A DNA stretch of 39,322 nucleotides. Origin: a virus. The notes under the pieces are model-generated. The model made no database searches. It saw nothing but the letters and a program-made list of their open reading frames with translations, and was not told the DNA's origin. The position numbers and the translations under genes are program-made. Of this stretch, positions 18,766-27,466 are shown one piece after another; the stretch's first letter is position 1, and each line of letters begins with the position of its first letter. The stretch is taken from positions 1-39,322 of IMG/VR virus record IMGVR_UViG_3300044712_000212; one strand, 5' to 3'.

Positions 18766-18958
18766 CGAACAGCCCGTAATCTCATACACTATCCAAGAGA
18801 TTCTGAATCATTATAACGCCCTTGTGCAGACTGTCAATGAGAACTCTCAACTTAAGGCAGTTCTTCAGGAATATAAGAAACTCGTAGACGAACTACGAAC
18901 TGAGAAAATCGAAGAGGTAGTGGAAGATGGCGAACAAGTCAAACGAAGGAAACGATAG
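18755..18958 (+). CDS. small coiled-coil protein (67 aa)
   Basis: Starts at ATG 18755 inside the end of the preceding gene (11-base overlap) and is likely translated by coupling; an in-frame extension to 18725 is possible but lies within the upstream coding region. Residues 15-55 form a helical, coiled-coil-like segment (IQEILNHYNALVQTV...LQEYKKLVDELRTEK), and the end is basic (QVKRRKR). No family is recognised. Its overlap with both neighbours indicates co-translation and joint function in virion assembly, as an inference. Confidence 0.6.
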   Translation: MENNEQPVISYTIQEILNHYNALVQTVNENSQLKAVLQEYKKLVDELRTEKIEEVVEDGEQVKRRKR

Positions 18959-19220
18959 TACTGGATTCTTAGTCAATAACGCCACCACTGTTTACAAGAA
19001 CAAGGGTGGTTTCGTTGGCAAGTTAGTCATCACGAACGTTGGAACAGCGGCTACTGTCATTATCTATGACAATGCATCTGCTGCCTCTGGCAACATCCTG
19101 TGGTCGTATGCCACAGCAGACGGCAAGATCATCCTTGACCTTAAGGTTAGGGCTGTAAATGGTATTACTATCGCAGTTAACAGCGGTGGTGCTATCGCAG
19201 GGTATATTACATATTCTTAG
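18927..19220 (+). CDS. small beta-sandwich virion protein (97 aa)
   Basis: Residues 20-97 read as alternating strands (GFVGKLVITNVGTAATVIIY, then DNASAASGNILWSY, DGKIILDLKVRAVNGITIAV). This 'T-x-V-x-I-Y-D-N-A-x-A-x-G' pattern occurs in many small phage virion proteins thought to decorate the head or tail. Position among structural genes supports a virion role. SD AGAGG about 9 nt before ATG 18927. It overlaps the previous gene by 32 bases. Confidence 0.65.
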   Translation: MANKSNEGNDSTGFLVNNATTVYKNKGGFVGKLVITNVGTAATVIIYDNASAASGNILWSYATADGKIILDLKVRAVNGITIAVNSGGAIAGYITYS

Positions 19221-19233
19221 AGAGGGATGCTTA

Positions 19234-19797
19234 ATGAGCAAAAGATTACTACAGTTATGGTCGTGGTTTAAGAAGTTACCGAGCAGACTGCTCTACGTGA
19301 AGTATCTGTTCGGAGGTAGTCTTGCCATTGGCAAGGCAGAACTCTCGATGGTTGTCATCAGGGCAGATGGCACTGTTGAAGATAGGGGCGTTGTTAGCCG
19401 TAAGAAGGTTACTGGCGCTTTCGTTACAGATATTGTCAACTGCCTCTCTAAGACTGCTCCGTACAACGCTTCAGCAGCAGTGTTCCAAGACTACAAGTAC
19501 CACGACTGCGGAACTGGTGTCACAGCCGAAGCTAACACACAGACTGCCCTTGTTACACCTTATGGCGGGGCAAGAGCTACGGGTACACAGGTTGCAGGTG
19601 GTACAGCTACGGCTCCTACCTATACTAGTGTTGCCACAATCTCGTTCACTGGTACGCTTGCTATTACTGAGCACGCCATCTTCAACGCATCAACAGTGGG
19701 CACTATGATGGATAGAAGTGTGTTCGCTGCTGTCAACGTCATCAATGGCGACTCGATTCAATTCACATACGTTCTTACAATCAACGCGGAGGCTTAA
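19234..19797 (+). CDS. virion structural protein (187 aa), phage family of unknown function
   Basis: Start ATG 19234 is chosen for AGAGGGATG just upstream; the frame could extend to 19159 but that lies in the previous gene. A basic N-terminal helix (KRLLQLWSWFKKLPSRLLYVK) could be membrane- or head-associated; 20 residues of it are SKRLLQLWSWFKKLPSRLLY. It is followed by a beta-rich body with HDCGTGVTAEANTQTALVTP, the ATISFTGTLAITEHAIF segment and VINGDSIQFTYVLTI at the end. I recall this family from many podovirus-like and metagenomic phages beside capsid genes, without an established function. A head or neck structural role is inferred. Confidence 0.65.
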   Translation: MSKRLLQLWSWFKKLPSRLLYVKYLFGGSLAIGKAELSMVVIRADGTVEDRGVVSRKKVTGAFVTDIVNCLSKTAPYNASAAVFQDYKYHDCGTGVTAEANTQTALVTPYGGARATGTQVAGGTATAPTYTSVATISFTGTLAITEHAIFNASTVGTMMDRSVFAAVNVINGDSIQFTYVLTINAEA

Positions 19798-19800
19798 TAT

Positions 19801-20313
19801 ATGGCACGTTACAAAATCTATAATGGCCCCGCTCCAACTTCAGCGTCTCAGGTAGCCGTTACCACAGGTACGGCTATCAAGACTCTTTTACAGGTACAGG
19901 TATCTGGAACACTTGGCTGTCATATTGTTGAGTGGGGAATCTCATTCGATGGTGCAGCGATGGCCGCTGGTATTGAAGTAGAACTGGTAGAAACTGATGT
20001 AGCTGCAACTGTTACCGCTCACGTTACAGGTGGTATTGTCAGGCTCGATGAAGCTGCCGTTCAGGGTGGAGATCCTGTAACAAACCTTATTCTTGTTGGT
20101 ACAGCAGCTACAGGCTACACAGCGACAGCAGAAGGAACTATTACAGCTACTCGTATGTTAGACTGCCAGTTTATTGACCCTGCAGCTAACTATGTTCTTC
20201 AGTTCCCGCTTGGTGAACGTCCATATATGAAACCGGGTTCATTCTACTATCGTGTGAGAGTAAAAGCTGCGGCTGCTGTAAATGCAATTTGCTATATTGT
20301 TGTTGAGGTGTAA
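19801..20313 (+). CDS. virion structural protein (170 aa)
   Basis: Beta-rich protein with N-terminal YKIYNGPAPTSASQVAVTTG, then TAIKTLLQVQVSGTLGCHIVEWGISFDGAA and ETDVAATVTAHVTGGI, ending in FYYRVRVKAAAAVNAICYIV. It resembles small beta-sandwich virion proteins commonly paired with the preceding gene in podovirus-like genomes (recalled, not searched). It is separated by 3 nt from its neighbours on each side and clearly co-transcribed. It is likely a capsid or tail decoration protein; the exact site is unknown. Confidence 0.65.
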   Translation: MARYKIYNGPAPTSASQVAVTTGTAIKTLLQVQVSGTLGCHIVEWGISFDGAAMAAGIEVELVETDVAATVTAHVTGGIVRLDEAAVQGGDPVTNLILVGTAATGYTATAEGTITATRMLDCQFIDPAANYVLQFPLGERPYMKPGSFYYRVRVKAAAAVNAICYIVVEV

Positions 20314-20316
20314 TAT

Positions 20317-20868
20317 ATGTCTCAGGCTGTAGCTATTTGCGGCACTGGCGCGGATGCAGGTACTTCGGCCATCGGATCTTCTGCTTGGACAAATCCAACT
20401 AATATTCAGGCGAACGACGCTAATAACGCCACATCGAGTGGCGCTCAGTGGACAAACTGGCTACGTGGTACTAACTTCGGGTTCTCTATACCGGCGGGAA
20501 ACATAATCACTGATGTAAAATTTGATGTAGATATTAAGAGTTATACACAGTCTGGTGGGAGTGCGTCTGGATGGAATGCACAATTATATGATAGCGGATT
20601 AATAGGCTCACAACAGGGGAACACTTTTGGCACACTTTTAAATACACTACTCACAATAGTTTCAGGTGGACTTTGGGGGGCAACCCTAACCCCGAGTATT
20701 GTAAATGGATCAGGATTTGGTGTCCAGCTTTACGTCGATGCCTTCTCGCCCAACACCATTACAGCCTGTCCGCTCAACTATTTCTCGCTTACTATCACTT
20801 ATATCGCTGGCGGGATGGTGTTTACTCAACGTAGATCAGCCGCCGTAAGAAGGGCGGCGTACTGGTAA
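20317..20868 (+). CDS. putative beta-sandwich (carbohydrate-binding-like) virion protein (183 aa)
   Basis: Residues 20-165 have jelly-roll-like traits: SAWTNPTNIQANDANNAT, GTNFGFSIPAGNIITDVKFD (20 residues) and FGVQLYVDAFSPNTITAC. The 'sequence of dry Asn/Thr strands then FGFSIPAG-x-I-x-V' pattern is common in phage adhesin modules. The C-terminus becomes basic (QRRSAAVRRAAYW) and abuts the repeat protein by a one-base overlap (TAATG). It may contact the host surface or decorate the head; no enzymatic motif is visible. Confidence 0.6.
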   Translation: MSQAVAICGTGADAGTSAIGSSAWTNPTNIQANDANNATSSGAQWTNWLRGTNFGFSIPAGNIITDVKFDVDIKSYTQSGGSASGWNAQLYDSGLIGSQQGNTFGTLLNTLLTIVSGGLWGATLTPSIVNGSGFGVQLYVDAFSPNTITACPLNYFSLTITYIAGGMVFTQRRSAAVRRAAYW

Positions 20869-21548
20869 TGCCTAGAGCAGGTAGGGGTTTTCCAAGTAGA
20901 AGAAACCCAATGCTCCGTGGTGGGCATATGTACACCCAATCGGCTTCAGGAGCTATGGGAGCGTTGTCTGGTATCCTTACTGCCTCTCATTTATTCTCTA
21001 TTGCACTGGCAGGAACAATGGGTGCGCTCAGCGGTGCACTGAGTTATGTACGCCTTTATGCAGTTAGTCTTGCAGGTTCAATAACCGCAGGGGCGGGTAC
21101 TCTATCCAGAATGACTATTAAAACGTTGTCAGGGGCTTCTGGTGCACTCTCAGGGGCACTTTCGTTAGGGTACTTCGTCGCTCTAGCTGGTTCTATCCAG
21201 ACACTAACCGGATCTCTGGTTCGACAAATCAATAAACTTCTCACCGGCAGTTCAGGTTTCCTCACTGGAACCCTTCAAAAGCTTATTTATAAGCCCCTTA
21301 GCGGAGCTACTGGTGCCCTGTCTGGTGCCCTGTCTATGACTAGAATCTTCTTTATAGCTCTTAGTGGCGCTATCTCTGTCCTAACTGGCGCTCTGGCTAT
21401 GGTGACCCATCACGCTAGGGCTAAGCTTAAGGCTGGCACTGTAGTTATGACCAAGACCCTTAGTGGTTCAGTAACCAGATCTCCTATGGGGAAAGCTGCC
21501 TCTGTTGTAATCAGCAAGATGCGCGGCGGAACGACGAGGCGTGGATAA
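20868..21548 (+). CDS. Gly/Leu-repeat virion protein A (226 aa)
   Basis: After a basic N-terminus (MPRAGRGFPSRRN) the protein is almost entirely 19-21-residue repeats of the form [SAT]-G-x-x-G-x-L-[ST]-G-x-L followed by a hydrophobic or basic spacer (SGASGALSGALSLGYFVAL, TGSSGFLTGTLQKLIYKPL, SGATGALSGALSMTRI). About eight copies are readable. A small C-terminal domain ends in KMRGGTTRRG. It overlaps the neighbours by one base at each side. I recall similar 'GxLTxSGxL' repeats in phage proteins with no assigned role. The composition suits a stacked fibre-like or membrane-embedded array. Confidence 0.6.
   Translation: MPRAGRGFPSRRNPMLRGGHMYTQSASGAMGALSGILTASHLFSIALAGTMGALSGALSYVRLYAVSLAGSITAGAGTLSRMTIKTLSGASGALSGALSLGYFVALAGSIQTLTGSLVRQINKLLTGSSGFLTGTLQKLIYKPLSGATGALSGALSMTRIFFIALSGAISVLTGALAMVTHHARAKLKAGTVVMTKTLSGSVTRSPMGKAASVVISKMRGGTTRRG
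20943..21480 (+). repeat. tandem 57-63-bp coding repeats in protein A
   Basis: The repeat unit encodes about 19-21 residues with the core GALSGALS; copies diverge at DNA level but retain blocks such as GGTGCCCTGTCTGGTGCC. Maintenance of the protein pattern over diverged DNA indicates selection on the repeat structure. Confidence 0.6.
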
Positions 21549-22627
21549 TGCCTACTATAGTTGTATATTCTGGAACAGATGATGGATATATATATACTAG
21601 CGATGCTTCATATGCAAATACTAGATCTGGTACAGGATTAACTGCTCACACAACTGAAACCGCTCTCTCTGTCGGACAAGACTTAAATGGCACTTACGAA
21701 GGATATGAAGGATTTCTCTCATTCGATACATCTGCGATACCTAATAATGCAACAATTACAAATGTAGAATTAGGAATGTATGGGTCAACTGACAATTCAA
21801 CTCAAGATTTTACTGTAGTTGTAAAAGCATACGATTGGGGTACTTCACTTACAACAGCAGACTATGTAGCTGGTGCTAGCCTAACGGGACTTGGTGGTGC
21901 TGGTACTGAATTATTGCTATATACAACTCTTAATGGATGGAGTACATCGGCATATAATATATGTAGTGATGGTGGAGCGGTTTGCTCAGCTATAAATAAG
22001 TCTGGTATCACTAGGTTCATTCTTTATTCTGATAGATTTGCTAATAATAATACGCCAACAACATTTGAACAAGTTCAAATGCATTCAGGAAATCAAACTG
22101 GAACTGAACGTAGGCCAAAGCTTACTATTACATATACTGAAGTTTCTCAGTCATTGACTGGTTCTATGGGAACTCTCTCTGGAACTCTTGCTAGACAGAT
22201 TAACAAGCCACTGGCAGGTGCAGCAAGCACCCTTTCGGGTATTCTAAATAAAAGAGTTCCATTAGCTTTCGCTGGTACAATGGGCGCTCTTACTGGAGCA
22301 TTTTCTCAAATACGTGCTATCCCAATCACTATCACAGGGACGATGGGGAGTCTATCTGGATCCATTTCAAGACAGGTAAGAAAGGTACTTGGTAGCCCCT
22401 TAACTATGGCCGGGGTGCTTACTAGACAGGGTATGCCAATGCACCTAAGTGGAGCAGTTGGCGATTTTACAGGGGTATTGAATACTCTTAAAGTTAGATT
22501 AATAAACCTAACTGGTGCTATTAATCCAAGTGGCGCTGTGACTCCGCTACTCAGAGGATTCAGGTATGCTATAATGAAAGCTGGTAGCGTAGCAGCAAGG
22601 ATACTTCGAGGGGGAAGTGCAACCTAA
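21548..22627 (+). CDS. Gly/Leu-repeat virion protein B with N-terminal jelly-roll domain (359 aa)
   Basis: Residues 1-195 form a DNRLRE/jelly-roll-like domain: YIYTSDASYANTRSGTGL, then YEGFLSFDTSAIPNNATITN (20 residues) and FTVVVKAYDWGTSL, the last strand reading RPKLTITYTE. Residues about 197-335 hold six or seven copies of the same 19-21-residue repeat as protein A (TGSMGTLSGTLARQINKPL, TGTMGSLSGSISRQVRKVL). The C-terminus (ARILRGGSAT) also resembles that of protein A. The shared repeat implies duplication and a shared assembly site, with B adding a putative glycan-binding head. Confidence 0.65.
   Translation: MPTIVVYSGTDDGYIYTSDASYANTRSGTGLTAHTTETALSVGQDLNGTYEGYEGFLSFDTSAIPNNATITNVELGMYGSTDNSTQDFTVVVKAYDWGTSLTTADYVAGASLTGLGGAGTELLLYTTLNGWSTSAYNICSDGGAVCSAINKSGITRFILYSDRFANNNTPTTFEQVQMHSGNQTGTERRPKLTITYTEVSQSLTGSMGTLSGTLARQINKPLAGAASTLSGILNKRVPLAFAGTMGALTGAFSQIRAIPITITGTMGSLSGSISRQVRKVLGSPLTMAGVLTRQGMPMHLSGAVGDFTGVLNTLKVRLINLTGAINPSGAVTPLLRGFRYAIMKAGSVAARILRGGSAT
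22142..22560 (+). repeat. tandem coding repeats in protein B
   Basis: Six to seven 57-63-bp units encoding the L-[ST]-G-x-x-G-x-L-[ST]-G-x-L pattern seen in protein A. The unit SGTLARQINKPL here is close to TGSLVRQINKLL in protein A, supporting common origin of the arrays. Confidence 0.55.
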
Positions 22628-23787
22628 TGACAATCACAATCAATTATCCACTGGATGAACTTCAACTGAGTAGTCTGATTGCAGCAGGATGGACTACCCT
22701 CAAGCTTTATTACAGCGACAGCCCCGAGGGGCCATTCACTGATTCTGGTGCTACTCCTAGCCCTGCTACATTAGCTCTTGTTAGGACGGCGCTCGCTCCC
22801 TTTCACGTTGATTTTCCGTTTGCCACTGGCAATGGAGCTATGTACTACAAGGTTCTTGCCTACGATGGTGTGTCTGTTTCAGATATCAATGATGCACAGA
22901 CATTCCACGGTGGAGGGGGGACAACCCTAAGAGCGATTAGACAGAGAGTTGGGAAACTTATACATGCAATGCATATAGGAACCACTACCTCTGCTGGCGC
23001 AGCCAATGGCTCTACGGCGATTGCAAACGTAGCAAAGTTCACTAGGTTCAGAGACACTTACTTCGGTGGTGGTGCAGGGGTTGATGGCTGGTTCTATAAT
23101 AACCTTGCGACAAATGAATGGACGGTTGTATCCAATTGGGTGCAATCCTCGGGAACATTCACCTTCAGCCCTGCTTTTGCAGCACAGGTTGGTAATGCCA
23201 GTCTATTCGAAGTTATGGCACGTTGGACGCCTGATGAGTACAGAGATGCTATCAATTGGGCTATTGTGAACTGCTATCCGATTCTCTCAAAGCCAGTTGT
23301 TGATACAGGAACGATCACTCAGGAGGACATCTTCTCCTATCCAATCCCTAACAGCATCAGAATTCTGAACAGTATTGAAATTGAAGCTGGAGACAACCTT
23401 GCTAACACAGACAACAGAACCAGAGGAATGCCGTGGAGAAGGATTCCATACGCTCTTATTGATGACGGCCTCAATAGAAGTGTCGAATTCAAGAGAGAGC
23501 TACAAGAGTCCCGTAGACTTAGATTTACCGGAACAACAATGCTTAACGGTCTGTACAACGATACAGACTACATCGAAGTTATTGATCCCCAAGTTGACCT
23601 TATCGTATACCTTGCAGCCCACAGGCTCTACGCCCTTCTCTCTAATACTGACGCCGCATCTGACATTGACAGATATCAACAACAAGCCAGTTACTATCTC
23701 AGCTTGTTCGAACAGTACAAGAAAACCAGAGCAACCAGAAGAAAAGCCAAGATGAATTGGGCACATGATGCAAGGTGGTCGTACTAA
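22627..23787 (+). CDS. putative neck/head-tail adaptor protein (386 aa)
   Basis: N-terminal residues 1-95 look like a fibronectin-III-like fold (TLKLYYSDSPEGPFTDSG, then YYKVLAYDGVSVSD). The rest resembles phage connector proteins: TLRAIRQRVGKLIHAMHIGT followed by IANVAKFTRFRDTYF and W..S..TFTFSPAF, a pattern seen in adaptors that ring the portal. Later PDEYRDAINWAIVNCYP and LIVYLAAHRLYALL are helical. It overlaps the repeat protein and the next gene by single bases. The adaptor role is inferred from position between decorations and the tail hub. Confidence 0.55.
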   Translation: MTITINYPLDELQLSSLIAAGWTTLKLYYSDSPEGPFTDSGATPSPATLALVRTALAPFHVDFPFATGNGAMYYKVLAYDGVSVSDINDAQTFHGGGGTTLRAIRQRVGKLIHAMHIGTTTSAGAANGSTAIANVAKFTRFRDTYFGGGAGVDGWFYNNLATNEWTVVSNWVQSSGTFTFSPAFAAQVGNASLFEVMARWTPDEYRDAINWAIVNCYPILSKPVVDTGTITQEDIFSYPIPNSIRILNSIEIEAGDNLANTDNRTRGMPWRRIPYALIDDGLNRSVEFKRELQESRRLRFTGTTMLNGLYNDTDYIEVIDPQVDLIVYLAAHRLYALLSNTDAASDIDRYQQQASYYLSLFEQYKKTRATRRKAKMNWAHDARWSY

Positions 23788-25727
23788 TGGCAGGAGACCC
23801 ATCGTACCCTTGGGATGTTAAGTTAGCTATTACAGGTGGTTCAACCTATGGCTTTATGCTTGTGTCTCCAGAAGGAAAGAGCAAGCAGATTGACTTCACT
23901 GAGGCAGATGGGCCTGAGGCCGATAGGATGAACACCAAGGATATCTCTACTACACGCGACTTCTCACCAAGAACGGATACGCCATTCTCTATGGGCAACT
24001 TCACAGGAGGGGTTGGACAACTAGAGTATGACTTTAATGACGAGAGTGCGTATTGGTGGAGTAGCGGTATTGTCACTCATGTTAATGGTAGAGTTTATCC
24101 TGCCCCTCCTGCATCTACACTTGCTCTTACAGGTACAAACGGAGCTATTACCTGTATTCGTACTTGGATGGATGCCAATGATGTTCGCTACGACTTCTTA
24201 GTCGAAGGAGTTAACATCTGGCGCAGACCCACTACAGATAAGACAACAGGTTGGACTAAGGTCTATGTAGCAGGAGCAGCCATAACTGACTTCAGAATCA
24301 TGGATAGTATTGGCTTTATCATGGTTCCCTCGCTCGCTGGTACAACAGACTTCCTCTACCAGTCCACTCTCACAGCGGCAGCTACGTGGACTCCTACAGC
24401 AGTGAACCATACTCCATTCAGCGATGCGCTAGGAAAGCCTAAGTACATGCACGTTATTAGAGGTACTTGCTACGCAGCCGTAGATAACAGTAAGGTATTC
24501 TATACTACAGACCCTACGATAGACGGTTGGTCGGGTCCTATCGATACGTCCCTTACAGGAAACATCTCAGGCCCTCCGGGGGATGACTCCTATAAGTTCG
24601 TTGGTACAAATGCTGTCTCAGACTTCTTCTTCTGCCGTAAGAAGGATGCTATCTATTCTATCGACTCACAGCAGGATGTGCTAGAGGTTATCTGGCAATG
24701 GAAGGACAAGCCTTCTCAGTACAACTTCGCCTACGCCTGTACTGGCGGAGACCAGTTCATCTATAATGTAGGCCCTGAGGTCTACGTCTATGATCCGCAG
24801 ACAGGTGGGAACACCCCAGCAGGACTTGCTAGAAAGTCTGGCTTTGCCGTTAAGGAAGTCTTAGGACTAGATGCTGACAACCAGTATATGTACGTTCTTG
24901 CTAGGGTGCGCGTACCAATTATCAGAGGTGCCGACTCTATCGCCTTGCTACGCGGAGTTAGGCAACGCGGTTTCTGGTCGTTCGAGGTTCTGTGGGAAGA
25001 CACAGCTTTAGCAAATAAGAGCTATAGCTACTTAGCAGCGGTGCCATTTGGGGTTGGAACAAGACTTTATTGGGGACAGGACAATGCCACCGATACCGTG
25101 ACATATGTCATGGACATTCCAGCGGAGTGGGATGAAACTCAGAGTGGCTCGTTTGCTACTACTGCATCCCTTTGGACGTCCATTAACCGGAGTGGATTCC
25201 CCGGTTTCAACAAGAGGCATCTCTACTTCAATCTCAACGGATTGAATCTGGATCCTACTAACTATATCAATGTCTACTACAGTATCGATCTAGGTGTGAC
25301 ACCAGAGCTCCTTACTGCAGCACAGGCTAATCAGACTGAGGCCAACTTTGTTAACGAACACGGGCTCACGATCATGTTTAGATTCGACTTCGTGAGTACC
25401 GGGACAACTCCTGCTATCTTGTCCAACTTTGACCATCATCAAAGAGTGAGATTCAAGTACTTACCAGCCGCTAAGATAGCCGTTAGGATAGCCCCTAGAA
25501 TAGAGACTAGGGCCAAAAGTATCAGCAACCGTACTGTAGCTGAGCTATGGAACGACATTGTGACTCTTCGTACATCAAATGCAGATATCGCGTATACTGA
25601 CTTCCTAGGGAACTCGTATAACGTGACCGTGGATCTCATCGGGGTTCACCCCACAAGGCATCAGCATCCTACTGAATATGAAGAAGAGGCCGTGTTGCTT
25701 ATCACCCGTGCCGACAGGGGCGCTTAA
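23787..25727 (+). CDS. putative tail nozzle/hub beta-propeller protein (646 aa)
   Basis: Start ATG 23787 shares TAATG with the neck gene stop; a GTG at 23775 in frame would only add four residues. The protein is nearly all beta, with repeated aromatic strand motifs spaced like propeller blades (FLVEGVNIWRRPT, KYMHVIRGTCYAAVDNSKVF, FFCRKKDAIYSID, TRLYWGQDNATDTVTYVM). Residues 470-560 form a galectin-like segment (FNKRHLYFNLNGLNLDPTN), and the C-terminus ends in a conserved-looking VTVDLIGVHPTRHQHP. Such proteins form the tail nozzle of podoviruses (P22 gp10- or T7 gp12-like place). The assignment is by position and fold impression. Confidence 0.6.
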   Translation: MAGDPSYPWDVKLAITGGSTYGFMLVSPEGKSKQIDFTEADGPEADRMNTKDISTTRDFSPRTDTPFSMGNFTGGVGQLEYDFNDESAYWWSSGIVTHVNGRVYPAPPASTLALTGTNGAITCIRTWMDANDVRYDFLVEGVNIWRRPTTDKTTGWTKVYVAGAAITDFRIMDSIGFIMVPSLAGTTDFLYQSTLTAAATWTPTAVNHTPFSDALGKPKYMHVIRGTCYAAVDNSKVFYTTDPTIDGWSGPIDTSLTGNISGPPGDDSYKFVGTNAVSDFFFCRKKDAIYSIDSQQDVLEVIWQWKDKPSQYNFAYACTGGDQFIYNVGPEVYVYDPQTGGNTPAGLARKSGFAVKEVLGLDADNQYMYVLARVRVPIIRGADSIALLRGVRQRGFWSFEVLWEDTALANKSYSYLAAVPFGVGTRLYWGQDNATDTVTYVMDIPAEWDETQSGSFATTASLWTSINRSGFPGFNKRHLYFNLNGLNLDPTNYINVYYSIDLGVTPELLTAAQANQTEANFVNEHGLTIMFRFDFVSTGTTPAILSNFDHHQRVRFKYLPAAKIAVRIAPRIETRAKSISNRTVAELWNDIVTLRTSNADIAYTDFLGNSYNVTVDLIGVHPTRHQHPTEYEEEAVLLITRADRGA

Positions 25728-27158
25728 ATGCCTAGCCTAGATGATAGACTTAACCATCTTGAGGATATAGCCGCGCAGTTAGAGCAAGGTGCTTTCACCA
25801 TGCCTACTGCCTTAGGCCCTAACAGGCTCAATAAGAACACTATCAAGGGTAAGTCTATTACTGGTGTAATGATCGACGCGAACGATCTTTCGGCGATTAA
25901 AACAAGTACAGGGAGCTTATCCGTAACTGGTAATCTTACCATAGGTACGGGCGGCTCCCTGCGTTCTGGAAAAACAGCATATACGGATACAGTGAATCCC
26001 GGATACTTTATTGGTCTTGACTCTGGTACTCCTAAGATTAGAGTTGGAAATGCTGGTCACACCAAGGGCTTCGTTTGGGACGGAACTGACCTTATAATCA
26101 CTGGTACAATCACCGCTACAACGGGCTTTATTGGAGGCTGGACTATTGGTAGTACAGATTTAACTGCTGATTCTGGTGCTACAGGACTAGCTAGCTCAGG
26201 TTCATATAGACTATGGATCGGAGATGCTACACCATCCCTAGCCGAATTCAGTGTTACTTCTGCTGGTGCCATATCAGCTACATCAGGTTCGATTGGTGGT
26301 TGGACTATTGATAATATCAGTGGCCTGAAACTAGGGACAACCACATCAACCCGAGGAATATCAACAGGCAGTATAGCATTTTATGCAGGTAATGCCACCC
26401 CATCGTCTGCTCCTTTCCGCGTCACTACAGGTGGCGCTATCACCGCAGAAAGCGGTACTATTGGTGGACTGACTTTATCTGCTAGTTCCATCTCTGGAAC
26501 TAACTGGTCAGTTGATTCGTCTGGAACAATGACCTCGACAGCAGGAACTATTGGTGGATTAACCATTGGTTCTAGCTCTCTTACTGTTCCATCTGGAAAG
26601 CAACTTAAATTCGGAGCGTCTGCTGCTGACTATCTTGATAACAACATCCTCCACTTCGAAGTTGGTGCAGGTGAACTAGGAAAGGTTGAATTTAGAAATG
26701 GTAGCATTGCTAACTACAGTTACTTTGCAGCTTATTCAGCAACCAACCTTACGTTCCTTAATCAATATGCCCTTGGGTCTACCAACAGAAAATCATTAAT
26801 AGAGTTGCGTGGCACAGATTCAAATACATCAACTTATGTTCGACTGAATGCTTATAATTCTTCATCAGCAGATACATATTTGGGAATAGGTGCTGATGGA
26901 ACTTTGTCATTTGGCAGTAGCGGTATCGGTAATACTCGTATGGCTTTCGATGGTAACGGTTGGGTGTTTACTTTGAATGATGCCGCTGGTTCTTATGCCT
27001 TTCAAGTCAAGGACTCAGCAGCACAGGTTCAGTTTGGTATTTCATCCAACGGAGCCTTTACTTATCCTGATGCAGATGCAACAGGACTAGGTGCATACTC
27101 AGGGAGAATCCCTTGGTATGTTAATGGCAACTTAAGATATGTTCCATACTATCTCTAG
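25728..27158 (+). CDS. tail fibre / receptor-binding protein (476 aa)
   Basis: A short N-terminal helix (LDDRLNHLEDIAAQLEQ) would attach to the tail; then come trimeric-fibre repeats [AS]-[TE]-x-G-x-I-G-G-[WL]-T-[IL] at about residues 130-285 (ATTGFIGGWTIG, ATSGSIGGWTID, AESGTIGGLTL, STAGTIGGLTIG). Residues 300-476 are a Ser/Asn/Gly-rich beta region with NTRMAFDGNGWVFTLNDAA. No chaperone-cleavage Ser-Asp tail is seen. It is the last structural gene and the likely host-range determinant. It lies 1 nt after the preceding stop. Confidence 0.8.
   Translation: MPSLDDRLNHLEDIAAQLEQGAFTMPTALGPNRLNKNTIKGKSITGVMIDANDLSAIKTSTGSLSVTGNLTIGTGGSLRSGKTAYTDTVNPGYFIGLDSGTPKIRVGNAGHTKGFVWDGTDLIITGTITATTGFIGGWTIGSTDLTADSGATGLASSGSYRLWIGDATPSLAEFSVTSAGAISATSGSIGGWTIDNISGLKLGTTTSTRGISTGSIAFYAGNATPSSAPFRVTTGGAITAESGTIGGLTLSASSISGTNWSVDSSGTMTSTAGTIGGLTIGSSSLTVPSGKQLKFGASAADYLDNNILHFEVGAGELGKVEFRNGSIANYSYFAAYSATNLTFLNQYALGSTNRKSLIELRGTDSNTSTYVRLNAYNSSSADTYLGIGADGTLSFGSSGIGNTRMAFDGNGWVFTLNDAAGSYAFQVKDSAAQVQFGISSNGAFTYPDADATGLGAYSGRIPWYVNGNLRYVPYYL
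26116..26581 (+). repeat. fibre-shaft coding repeats (IGGWTI)
   Basis: Four copies of the G-x-IGG-[WL]-T-[IL] unit spaced irregularly (about 30-55 residues), separated by jelly-like Ser/Thr segments. Such units are typical of intertwined trimeric fibre shafts. Confidence 0.6.
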
Positions 27159-27216
27159 TCTATAACAAACTCCTATGTGTTATTCTTAACCTATACTGAC
27201 GGAGAATAGCGCCCCA

Positions 27217-27465
27217 ATGGTACCGATTCAACCACAGCAACCGGACGAGAGACAATACAGTGATCACGACCTATTGATTGTTATTGCAGAGCGAACTCGT
27301 ACATGGGGAGAACGCTTTGAGAAACTCGAAAAGAGAGTTACCGAACTAGAGCGGAGTGAGGATAAGCAAACAGGTTTTTTTACTGGAGCGAGGTTCCTAT
27401 GGGGCGTTTTGACCGCCCTGCCGATAGGCATGTTAGCTTATCTTATTGGGGAGTTTAATCAGTAG
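27217..27465 (+). CDS. XhlA-like membrane protein, lysis-associated (82 aa)
   Basis: Residues 25-50 form an amphipathic coiled coil (TWGERFEKLEKRVTELERSE) and residues 60-78 a single C-terminal membrane segment (LWGVLTALPIGMLAYLI). This layout matches hemolysin XhlA-type proteins that act with holins and endolysins in phages. GGAG lies 12 nt before ATG 27217, and a TATACT (27192-27197) in the 58-bp gap may be a weak -10 box. The stop is 1 nt from the stop of a convergent minus-strand gene. Confidence 0.65.
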   Translation: MVPIQPQQPDERQYSDHDLLIVIAERTRTWGERFEKLEKRVTELERSEDKQTGFFTGARFLWGVLTALPIGMLAYLIGEFNQ

Positions 27466-27466
27466 G

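Noticed and set aside
18725-18958. Programmed frameshift between the 108-aa and 67-aa genes
   Set aside because: The frames overlap but no slippery heptamer or downstream structure is visible, and ATG 18755 gives a simple coupled start.
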